Assembly: GCA_002716065.1 (NCBI GenBank)
Contig: PAZE01000053.1
Location: 1 to 44,240, forward strand
Direction: 5' to 3'
Length of the DNA stretch: 44,240 bases
DNA from: Crocinitomicaceae bacterium
GTDB taxonomy: Bacteria; Bacteroidota; Bacteroidia; Flavobacteriales_D; Parvicellaceae
Position 1 is the stretch's first letter. Each line of letters begins with the position of its first letter. The position numbers and the translations under genes were made by a program. The notes beneath the pieces are model-generated. The model did not search any database. It saw only the letters and a program-made list of their open reading frames with translations, and was not told the DNA's origin. This document shows, piece by piece, positions 20,001 through 26,979 of this stretch.

Positions 20001-20994
20001 AGTAACCGTTCAAAACGGCAGCATACCAGCAACAGGAATTACTTCTAGCAGTAACAATTTCTGTTCTGGCGAATCAACTACTCTTACTGTTGATGGAGGA
20101 TTACTTTCAAGCGGAGCAAATTGGACATGGTATCAAAATAGTTGTGGGGGAACTCTGCTAGGGACGGGAAATAGTATTTCTGTTACACCTCAATCATCAA
20201 CGAGTTATTACGTTAGAGCTGAAGGAGGGGTTTGTGGAAATACCAACTGTGAAAGTATTTTTATCTCTACGCAAGACGTTGTTGTTCACATGAACCCATT
20301 TGACACTATTTGTGGAACTGGTTTTCCCTTTATACTAGAAAATGGCGAACCAATAGGTGGAACCTATTCAGGACCAGGAGTTAACAACAACACCTTCTAC
20401 CCATCTATAGCTGGAACTGGCACTCATACTATCACCTATGAATACACATCTGCCAATGGATGTACAGGCTCTAGTTCTAGAGATATAGTAATTATTGAAA
20501 GTACTCTTAACGGCTCTATTGTTATTGATCAACTTCCTTGTGGTGAAGGTGGAGTTACACTATACGCTAATGTTTCTGGTGGTGAAGGGTTTTTATATTT
20601 CTATTGGAATGATGGAGAAATAGAAAACCCTAGAAATTATGTTCAAGAAGGAATATATAGCGTTATGATTCAAGATTCAAAAGACTGCATACTAGAACTG
20701 CCAAGTGTTGAAGTAACTGAGGAAATGGATTGCTTTGAAATTCCAAATACTTTCACTCCAAATAGTGATGGTAAAAACGACACATGGAATTTAGATTTCT
20801 CTAATTATACCAACCTTAAAATTGAAATTTTTTCAAGATGGGGTAACTTGGTTTGGGAATCTACTGATCTTATTATTAATTGGGACGGAAATTCACTTTC
20901 AGGAAAGGCTCTTCCATCCAATACATACTATTATATTTTAAGTTTAAACAACGGAGAAAAAACACAAAATGGTCCAGTAATTTTACTTAGATGA
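17092..20994 (+). CDS. T9SS type B secreted protein with nine Ig-like repeats and gliding-motility-type C-terminal domain
   Basis: A 1300-residue secreted protein. The signal peptide is MKRNILFLIFSILSLVVFSQ. Residues about 20-185 form an N-terminal domain that I do not recognise; it is rich in Gly, Asp, Trp and Cys (DNNDGGGFGG, PTWFIWIMDDG). An Ig-like segment covers about 186-275, nine tandem Ig-like repeats 276-1060, then a further Ig-like module and a SprB-type repeat (TLNGSIVIDQLPCGEGG). From about 1215 comes the gliding-motility C-terminal domain (IPNTFTPNSDGKNDTW, FSRWGNLVW, NTYYYILSL). That last domain is the type B signal of the type IX secretion system, so the protein is exported to the surface or medium. 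The next gene overlaps by four bases and encodes the PorP/SprF partner that type B cargo needs. Likely an adhesin or surface-layer-like protein; the ligand is unknown. Confidence 0.9.
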   Translation: MKRNILFLIFSILSLVVFSQNINYQLRISELMATADNNDGGGFGGAQDPTWFIWIMDDGTNASAVSSWQATGCISTTNTYNVWWTGNPSNGPNIPYNWLTINNSNATSILTEMEGFEDDCGQRCTYETSCGTFGLFDDDNRDSRASSGNINILADPPCSWNQYTIQNGDYFARIEIYWEYVSIDPGSITGDQSICPSNGDPQILNSVNPGSPATLSWATYQWQESIGCTGSFVDIFGATAADYDPPAGVTQNTCYRRVVTTNCSSLASNEITVSLNTLSTNPSSIIPNPTSICGSGQLDLSVNGGSLGTGAQWVWYNGDPNAGGTIIGTGNPLSSINISSTTDFYVRAEGNCDSSSTINQLVIVETPSTAPSSLTSSQTTICEGDAIDLTANGASLGTNALYAWYDSNPTTNPSTPIFTSTTNIFSGLTPTSSSTYYVRLEGCDTTAAVSVAITVETLSQEATTITATNNTVCSGSPTTLTLSGGILGSGAIWTWYEGGCGAGTAIGNGTQITVNPITQTTYFARAEGTCNTTNCISITINTQDLSSAPTAIIPSLNTICPGDISLLSVSGGSLGANATWQWYANSCGTNSIGSGSTITVSPSTSTTYYVRAEGTCNTTACADITITVNDLSTDPTTITPSASTVCSGSSVNLSVSGGILGTNATYEWYTGSCGGNYVGSGNPISVSPTTSTNYFVRAEGSCNTTNCVNQTITVDPVSTTPLLINASSNTICPGSSSTLAVSGGFLAPNDTYFWYENSCGATNAIGSGNQITVSPLANTTYYVRAEGPCGNTTCIDITISLSTTSVAPTAIVASNTSICAGQSSVLSVSGGSLGSGATWQWYSNTCGGTGLGSGNSISVSPTTTTTYYVRAEGTCGNTTCESITITVGAGVSPPTSAQCTNNNICPGETTDISVIGPTLPAGYTYVWYTGACGAVPFGVGTNLQVSPTTTTTYYVNAVGTCGATSCEQVTVTVQNGSIPATGITSSSNNFCSGESTTLTVDGGLLSSGANWTWYQNSCGGTLLGTGNSISVTPQSSTSYYVRAEGGVCGNTNCESIFISTQDVVVHMNPFDTICGTGFPFILENGEPIGGTYSGPGVNNNTFYPSIAGTGTHTITYEYTSANGCTGSSSRDIVIIESTLNGSIVIDQLPCGEGGVTLYANVSGGEGFLYFYWNDGEIENPRNYVQEGIYSVMIQDSKDCILELPSVEVTEEMDCFEIPNTFTPNSDGKNDTWNLDFSNYTNLKIEIFSRWGNLVWESTDLIINWDGNSLSGKALPSNTYYYILSLNNGEKTQNGPVILLR
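17917..20271 (+). repeat. Nine tandem Ig-like coding repeats of about 261 bp
   Basis: Unit starts are at 17917, 18184, 18457, 18718, 18976, 19234, 19495, 19753 and 20011, with lengths of 267, 273, 261, 258, 258, 261, 258, 258 and 261 bases. Each unit of 86-91 residues reads roughly: (S/T)xxPTxI, an I-C-P/S-G motif, LSVSGGSLG, a W-x-W-Y motif, a Cys-Gly pair, IGSGNxIxVSPTTxTTYYVRAEG, then a two-Cys end (TCNTTxC). Units 4-8 and 10 of the overall Ig series are the most alike. The DNA has diverged at silent sites, so expansion is not very recent. Confidence 0.9.
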
Positions 20995-21947
20995 TGCGAT
21001 TGTACTTTTATATAATCTTATTATTACTAGCAACTCAACAACTTTTTGCCCAGCAAATTGTTATGCATAGTAATTACATGGTTAATGGGCTTCCTTTAAA
21101 TCCTGCCGTTGCTGGAACCAAAACCTTCGCTCCTATTGTCCTTGGATTTAGAAGGCAGTGGACAGGAATTAGAGAAGCACCTGTGGCTCAACACATTTCC
21201 TATCACACCTATGTTGCTGAGCAAATTGGAATTGGAGCCTACGCATTTAACGATGTTGCTGGCCCTGTGAGAAGAACTGGCCTTATGAGTGCACTTAGCA
21301 TTCAAATAAAATCCTCCTACAAAACAAGATTATCATTTGGAATTGCTGGTTCTTTCTCTCAATTTATGATTGACAGAGATAAGTTAATTACTGAAGAACC
21401 TGGTGATCAAGTAGTTCTTGACAGAACTACCAATCAATTAATTCCTGACTTGGCAACAGGATTGCATTGGTATAGTCATCAATTTCATCTTGGAATATCT
21501 ATTTTCAATATTCTCCAAACTAAATCAGATTTATTCGATATTATGACTCCTGTAACATCTACCTTAGATCGCACATTATTTGTCAATGGAAGCTATAGAT
21601 TTGGTGCTTCCAGTGAAAACAGCATTTCTTTTGAACCAGCAGCGATAGTACGAATAATGACAAACGCTCCCATTCAATTTGATTTAAGTGGTAGATTATT
21701 CTACAATCAGCAACTTTATATAGGCAGCTCATACAGACACTTAGATGCCTTAGCTTTTTTGATAGGGTTTGATAGTCATAAATTAGGCATAGGGTATGCT
21801 TATGACATTGGATTATCTAATTTAAATAGCCATCATTCAGGAAGTCATGAAATTGTACTTACTTTTAAGACAAGAAACAACAATAAAAATACAACTAACA
21901 GAAGCACATTCAGCAATCGAGTTTACGACTGCCCTAGCTTCAAATAA
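20991..21947 (+). CDS. PorP/SprF family type IX secretion system membrane protein
   Basis: A 318-residue outer-membrane beta-barrel protein with signal peptide (FYIILLLLATQQLFAQQ) followed by the family start MHSNYMVNGLPLNPAVAGT and FRRQWTGIREAPVAQHISYH. The alternating hydrophobic strands end in GIGYAYDIGLSNLNSHHSGSHEI, the conserved C-terminal block of the family. PorP/SprF proteins attach to, and help secrete, type B cargo in T9SS. The start ATGA overlaps the cargo gene stop by four bases, a strong sign that the two work together. A second ATG at 20994 is an equally possible start. Confidence 0.94.
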   Translation: MMRLYFYIILLLLATQQLFAQQIVMHSNYMVNGLPLNPAVAGTKTFAPIVLGFRRQWTGIREAPVAQHISYHTYVAEQIGIGAYAFNDVAGPVRRTGLMSALSIQIKSSYKTRLSFGIAGSFSQFMIDRDKLITEEPGDQVVLDRTTNQLIPDLATGLHWYSHQFHLGISIFNILQTKSDLFDIMTPVTSTLDRTLFVNGSYRFGASSENSISFEPAAIVRIMTNAPIQFDLSGRLFYNQQLYIGSSYRHLDALAFLIGFDSHKLGIGYAYDIGLSNLNSHHSGSHEIVLTFKTRNNNKNTTNRSTFSNRVYDCPSFK

Positions 21948-21957
21948 AAAATAAACC

Positions 21958-22590
21958 ATGAAAAAAATAATATTAATTACACTTTCATTAGCTATTATAG
22001 CTTTTTTATCATTTTCTGTTAACGATTCTATTGAATCCATTAAAATTGGAACTAAAGCACCATTAAGCAGCAGTAAAATGAAAGACGTTTCTGAAACAAA
22101 TTACTCACTTGAAGAATTAAATAAAGAAAATGGATTATTGGTGATTTTCAGCTGCAACACATGTCCTTTTGTTGTTGGAAACGACAGAATGGAAGGATGG
22201 GAAGGAAGATACAATCAATTGTATTCAATTGCAGAAAAAAATAACATCGGGATGGCTTTGGTAAATAGCAATGAAGCAAAAAGAGAAACTGCTGATTCAT
22301 TTATTAGAATGAAAGAAAGAAGTAAAAAGATGAGTTATAAAGCCAATTATTTGCTTGATAAGAACAATAAATTAGCGGATGCATTTGGAGCTAGTACAAC
22401 TCCTCATGTATTTCTTTTTGATAAGGACCTAAAATTAGTTTACAAAGGAGCAATTGACGATGCCGTTAATTCAACAGAACAAGTAAAAGCTAGATGGCTA
22501 TCTAATGCGTTAAAAAAACTGGCATCTAACCAACCTATCGACCCACAAACAACTAGAAATTCTGGGTGCAGTATTAAAAGAGTTAAGTAA
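21958..22590 (+). CDS. Exported thioredoxin-fold (redoxin/AhpC-TSA) protein
   Basis: A 210-residue protein with an N-terminal hydrophobic segment (residues 3-20) that is a signal peptide or anchor. The thioredoxin-like fold carries Cys66-Asn-Thr-Cys69 in LVIFSCNTCPFVVGN, and the cis-Pro region reads GASTTPHVFLFD. It resembles periplasmic redoxins with a CxxC site and could act in thiol-disulfide exchange. It begins 10 bases after the PorP gene and may be cotranscribed; a role in disulfide formation of the Cys-rich type B protein upstream is attractive but speculative. Confidence 0.88.
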   Translation: MKKIILITLSLAIIAFLSFSVNDSIESIKIGTKAPLSSSKMKDVSETNYSLEELNKENGLLVIFSCNTCPFVVGNDRMEGWEGRYNQLYSIAEKNNIGMALVNSNEAKRETADSFIRMKERSKKMSYKANYLLDKNNKLADAFGASTTPHVFLFDKDLKLVYKGAIDDAVNSTEQVKARWLSNALKKLASNQPIDPQTTRNSGCSIKRVK

Positions 22591-22781
22591 ATAGATTTAT
22601 TTAATCGTAGAACTATCTAACTCTATTATTAACTCAATGATAAGGTTATTAATATCTTCTAATTCCATAACTGTGTTTTTAGTTAAGTTACCATTAGATA
22701 TTCAAAACACATCTTATGAATTTTCAAACGTATTTAATTGAATTCCTAACGTAATCTATTTTATATACAATATAAAGTAGA

Positions 22782-22789
22782 TACATTTG
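22782..22789 (+). promoter_or_regulatory. Bacteroidota-type -7 element of the aminotransferase gene
   Basis: TACATTTG matches TAnnTTTG exactly and lies 18 bases before the ATG at 22808. An in-frame TTG at 22787 that would lengthen the protein by seven residues falls inside this element and is rejected. No convincing -33 TTG is seen. The 191 bases upstream of it (22591-22781) hold no recognised gene beyond a 23-codon reverse frame. Confidence 0.6.
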
Positions 22790-22807
22790 CGTGCTAAAAG
22801 TTTAAAA

Positions 22808-24007
22808 ATGCCAAAAACAACAACTAAGGCACATATGATGCCTGCATCTCCAATCAGAAAGTTAGTTCCCTATGCTGAGCAAGCTAAAAAGAATGGAAAA
22901 ACAGTTTACCATCTTAACATAGGACAACCCGATATTGAAACCCCTCAAGTTGTCTTAGATAAAATGAAAAATCTAGATTTAAAAGTGGTTGAATACAGCC
23001 ATAGTGCAGGTTTTCAATCTTATAGAGACGGATTGGCTAGTTACTATAGCAATCTAGGAATTGAATTAGATTCAGACAAAGAAATCATGATTACAACAGG
23101 AGGGTCAGAAGCGCTTATTTTCGCTTTCCAATGTTGCTTTGAGCCAGGAGATGAGATCATTATTCCAGAACCCTTTTATGCCAATTATAATGGATTTGCA
23201 GTAACCGGAGGGATAAAAGTAGTTCCTGTAACTGCTAAAATTGAGGATGGTTTTTCATTACCACCTATTGAAGAGTTTAAAAAATGCATCACAAAAAAAA
23301 CAAAAGGAATATTAATTTGTAATCCTGGAAACCCCACAGGATATCTTTATTCTAAGCAAGAGCTACAATCACTTAAAGAAATTGTTTTAGACAATGATCT
23401 TTTCTTATTTGCTGACGAAGTTTACAGAGAATTCTGTTACGATGGCGCATCTCACTTTTCTGCACTTGAGCTGGAAGGCCTTTCACAAAATGTTGTACTA
23501 ATTGATTCTGTATCCAAAAGATACAGTATGTGTGGAGCAAGGGTTGGTGCGTTAATTAGCAAAAACCATGAGTTAATGGAGATGGCTTTAAAGTTTGGGC
23601 AAGCTAGATTAAGCCCTCCAACTTTTGGTCAAATTGCTGGTGAACAAGCACTAAAAACTCCTAAAAGTTATTTTGAAAAAGTATCTGAAGAATATGTTCA
23701 AAGAAGAAATATACTAGTTGATGGTCTTAATAAAATTGAGGGGGTAACTTGTCCTAAACCAAAGGGAGCATTTTATGCAATTGCTAAGCTACCAATTGAC
23801 AATTCAGATAGATTCTGCCAATGGTTATTAGAAGAGTTCAGCTACAATAACCAAACTGTAATGCTTGCTCCGGCTACCGGCTTTTACTCTTCAAAGGGGG
23901 CTGGTGAGCAAGAGGTAAGAATAGCATATGTTTTAGAAAAACAGGCGTTAAAAAATGCTGTTGAATGTATCGAAAAAGCGCTAGCTGAGTATCCCGGAAA
24001 AAATTGA
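22808..24007 (+). CDS. Pyridoxal-phosphate-dependent class I/II aminotransferase
   Basis: A 399-residue fold-type I aminotransferase of the aspartate aminotransferase superfamily. The start MPKTTTKAHMMPASPIRKL is chosen because the upstream TTG lies within the -7 box. Features: HLNIGQPDIETPQ at the N-terminus, GGSEALIFAF, NPGNPTGYLYSKQEL, FADEVYREF, and the PLP-binding Lys237 in DSVSKRYSMCGARVG. A C-terminal substrate Arg is probably that of QEVRIAYV. The substrate cannot be told from sequence; transfer between an amino acid and 2-oxoglutarate is usual. Transcribed alone, followed by an AT-rich terminator-like hairpin. Confidence 0.93.
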   Translation: MPKTTTKAHMMPASPIRKLVPYAEQAKKNGKTVYHLNIGQPDIETPQVVLDKMKNLDLKVVEYSHSAGFQSYRDGLASYYSNLGIELDSDKEIMITTGGSEALIFAFQCCFEPGDEIIIPEPFYANYNGFAVTGGIKVVPVTAKIEDGFSLPPIEEFKKCITKKTKGILICNPGNPTGYLYSKQELQSLKEIVLDNDLFLFADEVYREFCYDGASHFSALELEGLSQNVVLIDSVSKRYSMCGARVGALISKNHELMEMALKFGQARLSPPTFGQIAGEQALKTPKSYFEKVSEEYVQRRNILVDGLNKIEGVTCPKPKGAFYAIAKLPIDNSDRFCQWLLEEFSYNNQTVMLAPATGFYSSKGAGEQEVRIAYVLEKQALKNAVECIEKALAEYPGKN

Positions 24008-24041
24008 TTTTTATTGGTTTTTTTGGGTTTTTTTAAGCTTT

Positions 24042-24073
24042 TTTATCAAAAAACAGCTCTTTTTTTTGATAAA
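24042..24073 (+). terminator. AT-rich hairpin, possible terminator after the aminotransferase gene
   Basis: TTTATCAAAAAA at 24042-24053 pairs with TTTTTTGATAAA at 24062-24073 around an eight-base loop, giving a perfect 12-bp stem with only two G-C pairs. It lies 35 bases after the stop. The low GC content makes it a weak intrinsic terminator; T-runs precede and fill the right arm. Confidence 0.45.
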
Positions 24074-24098
24074 CGGTAATTTATAATTATTACCAAAA

Positions 24099-24120
24099 TG
24101 TTATTTTTATACAAATAACA
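24099..24120 (+). repeat. Perfect 8-bp inverted repeat just before the T9SS esterase gene
   Basis: TGTTATTT at 24099-24106 and AAATAACA at 24113-24120 with a six-base spacer, ending 12 bases before the ATG at 24133. A second inverted repeat, GGTAAT at 24075-24080 and ATTACC at 24089-24094, lies just upstream. They could be operators or a 5' leader hairpin; no TAnnTTTG element was found here. Confidence 0.45.
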
Positions 24121-24132
24121 TTAAATCAAATT

Positions 24133-25341
24133 ATGAAAAAAACATTTACCCTACTACTTTCCTTAACAGTATTTAGCTTCTATTATTCTCAATGCAATGG
24201 AAGATATGAATCTGAAATTTTTAGTTCAGTATCTGTTAGCACAGTAAATTATTCAGATGTTTTTACTGACTTTGAGCACGAAATGGATATCTACACACCT
24301 GATGGTGACACAGAAAACTCAAGGCCAGTTGTTTTATACATGCATGGTGGGTCATTTTATGGAGGAGACAAAAACCTAACGGATTGTGTAGATTTTTGCA
24401 CTTCAATGGCTAAAAGAGGTTATGTTGCGATTTCTGCCAATTATCGTCTAAATCAAAATCCAGTTGCTTTTATCTACTCTCAAGAAGAACAATTTAGAAC
24501 TGTACTAAAAGCAGTTGCTGATATCAAAGCCGCTGTAAGGTATTTAAGGAAAGATCATTCTACTGGAAACGCTCTTGCATTAGATCCAAATGCTATATAT
24601 GTTGGTGGATATTCAGCAGGTGCAGTACTGGCCATTCACTTAGCTTATATTGACCAAATTAGTGATCTACCTACAAGCCCCATAAATGTTCAAAATCTTG
24701 TTGCTAACATTGGTGGCACTCTTGAAGGTGATGGTGGAAATACCGGCTATTCTTCTGAAGTAAATGGAGTATTTAGTTTTGCTGGAGCAATTAACGACTT
24801 AAATTGGATTGACGGTACTGACGAACCTTTGGTTAGTGTTCAAGGAAATGCTGATGGAACTGTAAGTTATAACTGTGCTCCTGGTCTTGGTTTACCTACA
24901 GTGCTTACTTTATGTGGAACAGGTGAAATGCACCCAAGAGCAGATGCTGTTGGTTTGTATAATGAATCTCTCACCTATCCAGGAGAAGACCACAACTGGG
25001 GAGCAAGTGGCAACAATAATCCACTTTTTGTTCAAGCAACTCAATTTGTAACTGATTTTCTATTTACTATTCTCCCATGTAATCCTAACTCAGTAGCTTC
25101 TATTTCTGAAAATTCGTTTATTTCAACCATTTACCCTAATCCATCTTCAGGATTAATTAACATCGAAACGAATTCACCAATGCATTCTATTGCAGTGTAC
25201 AATTCAATTGGAGTTCAAGTTTTTTCAAAAGAAGTAATTGGAAGTAATTTAATTATAAATCATTTATCTGCAGGAGTTTATATAATTGAACTAAAAGGGG
25301 CAAATAAAGAAACTATCTATAATAAAATAATAGTACAGTAA
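24133..25341 (+). CDS. Secreted alpha/beta-hydrolase (carboxylesterase-like) with T9SS type A sorting domain
   Basis: A 402-residue exported esterase or lipase-like enzyme. The signal peptide covers residues 1-20 (ends FSFYYSQ). The hydrolase domain has the oxyanion-hole motif YMHGGSFYGGDK, then ANYRLNQNP, nucleophile Ser161 in GGYSAGAVL, a candidate Asp in GNADGTVSY and a candidate His in GEDHNW. The last 75 residues are the type A sorting domain of the type IX secretion system (ISTIYPNPSSGLINIET, GVYIIEL, KIIVQ), cleaved on export by the sortase-like PorU. The substrate is unknown. It converges with the beta-barrel gene, three bases apart. Confidence 0.92.
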   Translation: MKKTFTLLLSLTVFSFYYSQCNGRYESEIFSSVSVSTVNYSDVFTDFEHEMDIYTPDGDTENSRPVVLYMHGGSFYGGDKNLTDCVDFCTSMAKRGYVAISANYRLNQNPVAFIYSQEEQFRTVLKAVADIKAAVRYLRKDHSTGNALALDPNAIYVGGYSAGAVLAIHLAYIDQISDLPTSPINVQNLVANIGGTLEGDGGNTGYSSEVNGVFSFAGAINDLNWIDGTDEPLVSVQGNADGTVSYNCAPGLGLPTVLTLCGTGEMHPRADAVGLYNESLTYPGEDHNWGASGNNNPLFVQATQFVTDFLFTILPCNPNSVASISENSFISTIYPNPSSGLINIETNSPMHSIAVYNSIGVQVFSKEVIGSNLIINHLSAGVYIIELKGANKETIYNKIIVQ

Positions 25342-25344
25342 AAC

Positions 25345-26979
25345 TTATTGAAATTTAGGAGTTACTTGATCTTTAAGACTTAACCTTGAATTTAAGTAAT
25401 AGGTAGCTCCAAAATTAAACCCAAATCTTTTATATGTTTTCTCCAACAAATAGCTATCACTCATAATATTTTGTTGCTGATACTGATAGTTCAAAGAAGA
25501 ATACAAATCAAAAGAAGGAGTTATTCTTACCCTGGAAATAAAATTACCGACATAATTCCAATTGTTAATTTTAAGAGCCTGAGAATTATTTGAATATGTG
25601 GTTGCCACCATGTCATTATAGAAATAATAGGGATAAGGTCGAATACCTACATCAACATACCCTTTTTTAAAGGATACACCAGATGCTTTCACCAATCTAG
25701 AATATTCAATTCCAGCATTAATTTCGAAAGAAAAACGTTTAAATGAAAGTTCATATCCTATCGTTAGAGGAATCTTAAAATAACTGTATCTGTTGGCATC
25801 TTGATTATTAATTTCATCAATTATCCTTGAATCATTAGGATCTACATACAAGATAACTGCAGTGTCCTGTCCATAGACTTGTAATCCGGAAATATAATCA
25901 ACACTAAAAAGAGACAATTCATTTACTGTAGAAAAAACAAAAATTGAATCTGTTTTAGTATAATAGTCATATACAGGTTTATAATCATAAACCTGACTCA
26001 AATTAAAACCAGAGTTAATTTTAATATTTCTGTAATTATAGGACAAATTTAATCCTGCAGAAACACCTGATTTTTTCATGTCATATTCTTTATAGAAATC
26101 CCACCAGTAATCCTGATAAGTAGGATCTAAAACATTATCAACATCAACCATACTAAAAGGAGAAAAATAAAAATCAGCAGTCACCCCTCTTTTAAATTTA
26201 TTATTTGCATAATCATTTGAAAAAGATGTAACAGTAGGAACCGAAACTACTGAATCAAGGTTTGATACAACTGTTAATGGACTAATTTCTTTAATATTAA
26301 TTTTAGCATCCAATAAATCATTATTACTTATTTCATGCTCAATATCAACAGATTCAATAATATCTTTAGTTAGAACATTCTCATTGGAATTAGACAAATC
26401 AACAAATTCAATTCTTTTATTGGAAACAGCTTTAGGATGATAATTAACAGAATTGGCTGAATTTGTTGTTTTTATGTTAGAATTAGTTGATTTAGAAACA
26501 AATTCAGTCGTTTGATCTTCTTCAGGAAAGTTATCTGTAGGATTATCAGCAACTAATTCTTTTGGTTGATCAACAGCTTTATCAAGATTAATTTTAGATG
26601 CGATATTATCCGAACTTTCATTATTAAAAGTTGAATTGATCGGGCTTTTAGAAACCATTTCATCATTAAATTCAGCTTCAGAAACGGAGTTATCCAAAAC
26701 AGTTGATTTGTTGATAGAATTATTTAATGGCTTTTCTATTGAAGAGTGTTCAATATTACTACTTACAGGATTTGAAGAAGAATTATCAAACAAATAGACG
26801 GCACTTAAAGAAACACCCGCAACTAAAAACAATGCACTAAATAATTTGACTTTATGAAAAATCCATAAGTTTTGGAAAAGCAAAAATCCAAAAACAGCAC
26901 GTCTGACCTCCTTTTTAGGAAGCTGAGAAAAGTCTGAAAGACTATTCTTTATTAACTCATCAAACTCTCTGGAATCCAT
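25345..26979 (-). CDS. Putative dual membrane-spanning anti-sigma factor (N-terminal anti-sigma-like, C-terminal outer-membrane barrel)
   Basis: A 544-residue protein of unusual layout. Residues 1-43 are a charged N-terminus without signal peptide features (MDSREFDELIKNSLSDFSQL), 44-64 a single hydrophobic helix (KLFSALFLVAGVSLSAVYLF), 65 to about 262 a low-complexity linker rich in Asn, Ser, Asp and Glu, and about 263-544 alternating aromatic and polar strands of an outer-membrane barrel (TADFYFSPFS, VSAGLNLSYNYRNIKINSGFNLS, FGFNFGATYYLN). Its start overlaps the end of an ECF sigma factor gene by 28 bases. This matches the architecture of Dma proteins of Bacteroides, which hold a sigma factor in the cytoplasm while reaching the outer membrane. 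No zinc-binding anti-sigma motif is seen. The assignment rests on architecture and neighbour. Confidence 0.72.
   Translation of the reverse strand: MDSREFDELIKNSLSDFSQLPKKEVRRAVFGFLLFQNLWIFHKVKLFSALFLVAGVSLSAVYLFDNSSSNPVSSNIEHSSIEKPLNNSINKSTVLDNSVSEAEFNDEMVSKSPINSTFNNESSDNIASKINLDKAVDQPKELVADNPTDNFPEEDQTTEFVSKSTNSNIKTTNSANSVNYHPKAVSNKRIEFVDLSNSNENVLTKDIIESVDIEHEISNNDLLDAKINIKEISPLTVVSNLDSVVSVPTVTSFSNDYANNKFKRGVTADFYFSPFSMVDVDNVLDPTYQDYWWDFYKEYDMKKSGVSAGLNLSYNYRNIKINSGFNLSQVYDYKPVYDYYTKTDSIFVFSTVNELSLFSVDYISGLQVYGQDTAVILYVDPNDSRIIDEINNQDANRYSYFKIPLTIGYELSFKRFSFEINAGIEYSRLVKASGVSFKKGYVDVGIRPYPYYFYNDMVATTYSNNSQALKINNWNYVGNFISRVRITPSFDLYSSLNYQYQQQNIMSDSYLLEKTYKRFGFNFGATYYLNSRLSLKDQVTPKFQ

Noticed and set aside
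17917-20271. CRISPR-like or mobile repeat array
   Set aside because: The repeats are about 261 bp, in frame, and encode Ig-like domains with diverged silent sites; there are no short spacers.
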